Shown: positions 59,875 through 64,000 of the stretch, piece after piece
How positions within the stretch are numbered: the first letter of the stretch is position 1
Layout of the letters: the number at the start of each line of letters is the position of its first letter
DNA from: Variovorax jilinensis
GTDB lineage: Bacteria > Pseudomonadota > Gammaproteobacteria > Burkholderiales > Burkholderiaceae_C
Assembly (NCBI RefSeq): GCF_030316885.1
Contig: NZ_JASZYQ010000008.1
Location: 113,646-177,645, forward strand
Direction: 5' to 3'
Length of the DNA: 64,000 nt
Program-made: the position numbers and the translations under genes
The notes under the pieces: generated by a model
Database searches by the model: none
Seen by the model: the letters and a program-made list of their open reading frames with translations, nothing else
What the model was told of the DNA's origin: nothing

Positions 59875-62015
59875 GCGCGCTGATCGTCTTCCCCGACCTG
59901 ACCCGGTTGGTCCGTCCGCAGTCGATCGTGCTGGTGGGCGCCTCCGACAAGGCCGACAGCATCGGGTTCCGGACGCTCGAGAACATGACGACCCATTCGC
60001 GCTTTCAAGGCCGGCTGGACCTGGTCAATCCGGGCCGCAAGGAAATCGCCGGCCGCGCCTGCCTGCCTTCGGTGCGCGACTTGGCCTCGGCGCCCGACGT
60101 GGCAATCCTCGCCGTGCGCGCGGACCGGGTGCTCGAATCGCTGCGCGAGTGCGGCGACGCCGGCACGCGCTTCGCGATCGTCTTCACCTCGGGCTTCGGC
60201 GAGACCGGCGCCGACGGCCGTGCTGTGGAAGCCGAGATGCGCGCCATCGTCGCGCGCACCGGCATGCGCATCTATGGGCCCAATTGCCCGGGGCTCAACA
60301 ACATCAACGGCGGGTTGGGCATGAGCTTCTCGCCCGCCTGGCGCATCGACCGCCTGCCGGGACCCATCGGCGTGGCGACGCAGGGCGGGGGGCTGGGGCG
60401 CTCCTTCATGCAGGCGATGGACCGCGGTGTGGGCACCGGCCTGTGGTGCTCGGGCGGCAACGAGGTCGACCTGGAGGTCAGCGACTACATCCACTACATG
60501 GCCGACGCGCCCGACATCGAAGTGATCGTGACGGTGCTCGAAGGGGTGCGCGACGGTCCGCGCTTCATGGCGGCCGCCTTGCATGCGGCCCGCCGCGGCA
60601 AGCCGATCGTGGCGCTGAAGGTGGGCAAGTCGGACTACGGCGTGAAGGCGGCGCAGTCGCACACCGCTGCGATCGCAGGGTCGGCCGAGATCAACGCCGC
60701 GGCTTTTCGCGAACTGGGCATCGTCGAGGTGGACGACATCGACGAGATGATCGATGCCGCCTCGATGCTGGCGCGCGGCAAGCCCACGGGGCGCGAAAAG
60801 ATCGCGCTCTACAGCTTCTCGGGGGGCACGCTGGCGTTGGCGGCCGACCATGTCGGCGTCGCCCGGCTCGAACTGTCGCGCTTCGCGCCGCAGACCCTGG
60901 CGGCCTTGGGCAACGCACTGCCTTCCTACGCCGCCTTCGACAACCCGGTCGATGTCACGGCCGAGGTGCTGGTCGATTCGGCGCTCACCGACGTGACGCT
61001 CAAGGCCACTGCCGAAGACCCGCACACCGACCTCGTCGTGGTGCCGATCCCGGTCGAGTACGGCCGGACCACCGAACTTCTCGCCAGCTCGATGGTCAAG
61101 GTCCAGCAGACCGTGGCGACGCCGATCGTGCCGGTCTGGATGAGCGACCGCAGCGGCGCCGGGCAACGCATCCTGATCGACGGCGGCCTGATGCCGATGC
61201 GTTCGCTGCGCGGCATGGCGCGCGCGCTGACGCGCTACATCGGCTATGGCCGGTGGCGTGCGGGATTGCAGCCGGATTGGCGTCCCCTGGGCTCCGCTGC
61301 CCATCCGCAGGCGGACGCAACGGCGACTGTGAGCCTGACCGAAGCGGCGGCCAAGGCGGTGCTGAAACAGTGCGGCGTCACGGTGCCCGCCGGCATCGTC
61401 GTCGCTTCGGTGCACGAAGCCGGCCGTGCCTTCGAGGCGCTCGACGCGCCCCAGGTGGCGATGAAGGTGGTCAGCGCGGCCATCACGCACAAGACCGACG
61501 TCGGCGGGGTGCGTTTGGGCATCGCCTCCGTCGCCGAGGCGCGGGCGGCCTTCGAGGGCATCCACGCGAGCGTCGCGGCACATCACGAGCCGTCGGCGAT
61601 CGATGGCATCCTGGTCGAGCCGATGCTCGCGAAGCCCTTCGTGGAGGCCGTGGTCGGCATCCACCGCGATCCGGTCTTCGGCCACGTCTGCACCTTCGGC
61701 CTCGGCGGCGTGAGCATCGAGCTGTTCAAAGATGTCAGCCGGCGGCTGCTGCCGCTCACGCCGCAGTCGGCGCGCGCGATGGTGATGGAAACCCGTTGCT
61801 ACCAGCTGCTGGCCGGCCACCGCGGCCAGGGCGCTTTCGACGTCGACGCATTGGTCGATGTGCTGGTGAAGCTCAGCGACCTCGTGGCCCGCCACGCCGA
61901 CCGCATCGAGGAACTCGAAATCAATCCCCTGGCCGTGCGTCCGCAGGGCAAGGGCGTCTCGGCGCTGGACGCCGTGCTCAGCATTCAACAAGGAACGGAG
62001 AATCTCCCATGGTAA
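59871..62015 (+). CDS. NDP-forming acyl-CoA synthetase (acetate--CoA ligase family), single chain
   Basis: A 714-residue synthetase of the succinyl-CoA-synthetase superfamily. The N-terminal CoA-binding domain (SIVLVGASDKADSIGFRTLE, GPNCPGLNN at 137-145) precedes the ligase domain with the phosphohistidine motif KAAQSHTAAIAG (His264). The C-terminal 220 residues are an ATP-grasp domain (KQCGVTVPAG, MKVVSAAITHKTDVGGVRLG, GVSIELFKD). It makes an acyl-CoA with release of ADP and phosphate, reversibly. It is coupled to MaoC and to the citryl-CoA-lyase-like gene (overlaps of 4 and 7 bp). The pairing recalls the two-step ATP-dependent citrate cleavage of some bacteria. Confidence 0.9.
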   Translation: MSALIVFPDLTRLVRPQSIVLVGASDKADSIGFRTLENMTTHSRFQGRLDLVNPGRKEIAGRACLPSVRDLASAPDVAILAVRADRVLESLRECGDAGTRFAIVFTSGFGETGADGRAVEAEMRAIVARTGMRIYGPNCPGLNNINGGLGMSFSPAWRIDRLPGPIGVATQGGGLGRSFMQAMDRGVGTGLWCSGGNEVDLEVSDYIHYMADAPDIEVIVTVLEGVRDGPRFMAAALHAARRGKPIVALKVGKSDYGVKAAQSHTAAIAGSAEINAAAFRELGIVEVDDIDEMIDAASMLARGKPTGREKIALYSFSGGTLALAADHVGVARLELSRFAPQTLAALGNALPSYAAFDNPVDVTAEVLVDSALTDVTLKATAEDPHTDLVVVPIPVEYGRTTELLASSMVKVQQTVATPIVPVWMSDRSGAGQRILIDGGLMPMRSLRGMARALTRYIGYGRWRAGLQPDWRPLGSAAHPQADATATVSLTEAAAKAVLKQCGVTVPAGIVVASVHEAGRAFEALDAPQVAMKVVSAAITHKTDVGGVRLGIASVAEARAAFEGIHASVAAHHEPSAIDGILVEPMLAKPFVEAVVGIHRDPVFGHVCTFGLGGVSIELFKDVSRRLLPLTPQSARAMVMETRCYQLLAGHRGQGAFDVDALVDVLVKLSDLVARHADRIEELEINPLAVRPQGKGVSALDAVLSIQQGTENLPW

Positions 62016-62779
62016 AGACCGAGATCGGCTACACCACCACCGACACGATCATGGTGCGTGGCCTCAATCTTTCGACCGAGATCATCGGCAAGTTCGACTT
62101 CGTCGACATGATCTTTTACACCACCCTGGCGCGGCTGCCCACGCCGCAGGAAAAGGTGATGGTCAATGCCTTGCTCGTGACCACGGCAGACCACGGCATC
62201 ACGCCGAGCTCGCTGGCCGCACGCTTGACCTACATCGGCGCCCCCGAGGCCTTGCAGGGCGCGGTGGCCACGGGATTGCTCGGCGCAGGCAGCGTGTTCC
62301 TGGGCACGATGCAGAACGCGGCCCAGATGCTGCTCGACGCCGCCCGAGAACTGAAGGCCGACGCGAGCGACGAGGTGGTGCGCGACACCGCGCGCGCGGT
62401 GGTCCGGCAATACAAGCAGGAGCGTCGCCCGATCTACGGCGTGGGGCATCCGATCCATGTGGATGGCGATCCGCGTGTGCCGGCGCTGCGTGAGCTGTCA
62501 CGTGCCAATGGCTACTACGGCCTTCACTGGCGGCTGATGGAAGCAATCAGCGATGTGCTCACGAACGAGATGGGCAAGAAGTTGCCCTTGAACGCCGTTG
62601 GGGCCATCGCCTCGATCGTTGCGTGCATGGGCCTCGATCCGCTGGTGGCGCGTGGGCTCGCATTGGTGGGGCGCTCGGCGGGGCTGTTGGCCCACATCCT
62701 CGAAGAGAAGCAGGCGCCGATGGCACGCGAAGCCTGGGAACTCGTGCTGCGCGACGACCCGCGCAATGTGCTGCCATGA
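62009..62779 (+). CDS. Citryl-CoA-lyase-like protein (citrate-synthase fold)
   Basis: A 256-residue short member of the citrate-synthase superfamily. Conserved pieces are TTADHGITPSSLAARLTY, the YGVGHPIHVDGDPRVPAL loop with His, and MGLDPLVARGLALVGRSAG near the end. The N-terminal small domain of true citrate synthases is mostly missing, as in citryl-CoA lyases. AAGGAACGGAG precedes the ATG. Known citryl-CoA lyases split citryl-CoA to acetyl-CoA and oxaloacetate. Here the partner synthetase, a dehydrogenase, a hydratase and a racemase suggest a related branched hydroxyacyl-CoA (inference). Confidence 0.85.
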   Translation: MVKTEIGYTTTDTIMVRGLNLSTEIIGKFDFVDMIFYTTLARLPTPQEKVMVNALLVTTADHGITPSSLAARLTYIGAPEALQGAVATGLLGAGSVFLGTMQNAAQMLLDAARELKADASDEVVRDTARAVVRQYKQERRPIYGVGHPIHVDGDPRVPALRELSRANGYYGLHWRLMEAISDVLTNEMGKKLPLNAVGAIASIVACMGLDPLVARGLALVGRSAGLLAHILEEKQAPMAREAWELVLRDDPRNVLP

Positions 62780-63858
62780 AGGCTTCGGGTGATGCGCCGC
62801 TCTCCGGACTCAGGGTGGTCGACTTCTCCGAGCTGTTGCCGGGGCCGTTCCTGTCGCAGTGCCTGGTGGACCTGGGGGCAGAGGTGACCAAGGTCGAGCG
62901 CCCACCGACGGGCGACGGCGCTCGCACGCTGGTGCCGGGCGTCTTCGCGGCCATGAATCGGGGCCAGCGCAATGTGTTCCTGGATTTGAAGGACGAAGGG
63001 CAGCGTGCCGAGGCGCAGGGCCTGGCGGCCGAAGCGGACGTTTTGCTCGAGGGCTACCGGCCCGGCGTGATGGCCCGGTTGGGGCTCGGCTACGAGGCGT
63101 TGCGGGCCCGCAATCCGCGGCTGATCTATGTGTCGATCACGGGTTACGGGCAGACGGGCCCGCTTGCCGCCGTGCCGGGACACGACCTGAACTACCTCGC
63201 CGCTGCCGGTGTGACCGCATTGTCGGGGCGCGCGAGTGAGGCGCCCGAGCACAGCTACGGTATTCCCGTGGCGGATCTCTCGGGTTCGCTCTACGGGCTG
63301 GCGGCCACCTTGGCGGCGCTGCAGCAACGGCAACGCACGGGCAAGGGCCAGTGGCTCGACGTCTCGATCACGGATTGCCTGGTACACATGATGAATCCGC
63401 GTATCGGGCAGTTCGTCGCCAAGGCGCAATCGAACCTGCAGGCGCAGCGCGACGAGGCGCTGCTGCGTGCAGGCTACGGGGTGTTCAAGACGGCCGACGG
63501 GGCATTCATCGCCATCGCCGCGGTGGAGGATCATTTCTGGGAGCGCCTGGTGAAGGCGCTCGATCTCAAGATCGACGACCTGGACACCGGCGGTTTCGCC
63601 AAGCGCTGTGCACAGGCCGACCGGATCAATGCCCGGCTGGGTGAGCGGATTGCGGCCCTCGAGGCGGACAGGCTGCGCGCTTGCCTGGTCCGGGCGGATC
63701 TCCCATGGTCCGACGTGGTCGAGCCATCCGCGCTTGCCGCCCATCCGCAACACCGCGCGCGCGGCAAGCTGCAGGCCCATGCCAGTGCAGTGGGCAGTAT
63801 GACATTGAGCCGGTTCCCGGTCAGCCTAGAAGGCATGACTGAACGGCAAGCTGAATGA
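62776..63858 (+). CDS. Alpha-methylacyl-CoA racemase-like protein (CaiB/BaiF family)
   Basis: A 360-residue CaiB/BaiF protein. The motifs LRVVDFSELLPGPFLSQCLVD and GYRPGVMARLGLGYEALRAR are common to the family, but PGHDLNYLAAAGVTAL and GQTGPLAAVPGHD follow the racemase pattern, where a His/Asp pair exchanges the alpha proton of 2-methylacyl-CoA. It would supply the stereoisomer acted on by the dehydrogenase. The start overlaps the lyase stop (ATGA); EtfB follows after 13 bp. Confidence 0.87.
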   Translation: MKASGDAPLSGLRVVDFSELLPGPFLSQCLVDLGAEVTKVERPPTGDGARTLVPGVFAAMNRGQRNVFLDLKDEGQRAEAQGLAAEADVLLEGYRPGVMARLGLGYEALRARNPRLIYVSITGYGQTGPLAAVPGHDLNYLAAAGVTALSGRASEAPEHSYGIPVADLSGSLYGLAATLAALQQRQRTGKGQWLDVSITDCLVHMMNPRIGQFVAKAQSNLQAQRDEALLRAGYGVFKTADGAFIAIAAVEDHFWERLVKALDLKIDDLDTGGFAKRCAQADRINARLGERIAALEADRLRACLVRADLPWSDVVEPSALAAHPQHRARGKLQAHASAVGSMTLSRFPVSLEGMTERQAE

Positions 63859-63871
63859 AAGGAATGAAACC

Positions 63872-64000
63872 ATGAAGATACTGGTCGCAGTCAAGCGGGT
63901 CGTCGACTACAACGTCAAGGTTCGCGTCAAGTCCGATGGCACGGGCGTCGACATCGCCAACGTCAAGATGAGCATGAACCCCTTCGACGAGATCGCTGTC
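63872..64000 (+). CDS. etfB: Electron transfer flavoprotein beta subunit, 3'-truncated by the window end
   Basis: The first 43 residues are present. They begin MKILVAVKRVVDYNVKVRVK, continue DGTGVDIANVKMSMNPFDEI and end AV at the edge. This is the signature N-terminus of bacterial EtfB, which carries electrons from acyl-CoA dehydrogenases to the ETF:ubiquinone oxidoreductase. AAAGGAATGAAACC precedes the ATG. Its place in the operon with dehydrogenases at 44401, 53102 and 58181 fits. An etfA gene is expected just beyond the window. Confidence 0.93.
   Translation, partial: MKILVAVKRVVDYNVKVRVKSDGTGVDIANVKMSMNPFDEIAV

Noticed and set aside
59448..61991. 847-codon minus-strand frame
   Set aside because: Opposite the MaoC and NDP-forming synthetase genes. 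No recognisable domain, and it would require full overlap with two well-supported genes.

Overview
The window is GC-rich, densely coding bacterial DNA with very few gaps and many ATGA stop/start overlaps. Several features point to a beta-proteobacterium of the order Burkholderiales, probably a Comamonadaceae/Variovorax-like soil bacterium: three Bug-type periplasmic receptors, CaiB/BaiF CoA-transferases beside acyl-CoA dehydrogenases, an EtfB N-terminus typical of that group, and several CadC-like and ATPase-type winged-helix regulators. The taxonomic call is an inference from gene families; no database was searched. I see no rRNA, tRNA, CRISPR array, insertion sequence or phage gene.

Layout. 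(1) 2-4556, plus strand: the end of a catabolic operon holding a truncated Bug receptor, an alpha/beta hydrolase, an FAD aromatic hydroxylase, a VOC protein and a MetX-like hydrolase. (2) 4907-8405: a divergent pair, a membrane-anchored CadC-like TPR regulator and an exported amidohydrolase, separated by three tandem 10-bp repeats. (3) 8898-21495, minus strand: a long co-directional block. At its head are three tandem STAND-type ATPase regulators, two of them complementary truncations. They are followed by an MFS transporter, a carotenoid-oxygenase/stilbene-dioxygenase-like enzyme, two SDRs, a Tat-exported VOC protein and an exported ABM-type monooxygenase. (4) 21659-26000: a betaine-type binding protein, a decayed YdjM-family hydrolase pseudogene, a small secreted repeat protein, an alternative oxidase and an alpha/beta hydrolase. 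(5) 26229-32235: an AraC regulator divergent from an isochorismatase-like hydrolase, XapX, amidohydrolase, DoxX and MFS operon. (6) 32810-37114: a DUF1254 protein divergent from a MalT/LuxR-type regulator.

(7) 37261-63872 onward is a large acyl-CoA catabolic island in three operons. The first (37261-50216, plus) encodes a Bug receptor, two AMP-forming acyl-CoA ligases, an HMG-CoA-synthase-like/DUF35 fusion, an SCP2-type thiolase, an SDR, a hotdog dehydratase, a probable heteromeric acyl-CoA dehydrogenase pair, an MBL hydrolase and an enoyl-CoA hydratase. The second (56539 down to 50235, minus) encodes a Bug receptor, CaiB, acyl-CoA dehydrogenase, mesaconyl-CoA hydratase-like protein, methylmalyl/citramalyl-CoA lyase-like protein and IclR. 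It reads as a complete route for a C5 dicarboxylate such as methylsuccinate or mesaconate. The third (56670 onward, plus) encodes IclR, SDR, acyl-CoA dehydrogenase, a small MaoC protein, an NDP-forming acyl-CoA synthetase, a citryl-CoA-lyase-like protein, an alpha-methylacyl-CoA racemase-like protein and EtfB. The second and third operons diverge from a nested palindrome.

The most notable new signals are four. A 15-bp direct-repeat box (TTNAC-N5-TTAAC) recurs about 57-80 bp before four transcription units around the STAND regulators. The split STAND pair looks like the product of a deletion between tandem paralogues. The 56605-56642 nested palindrome is a strong candidate operator. The synthetase/citryl-lyase/racemase module suggests a two-step ATP-dependent cleavage of a branched hydroxy-acid.
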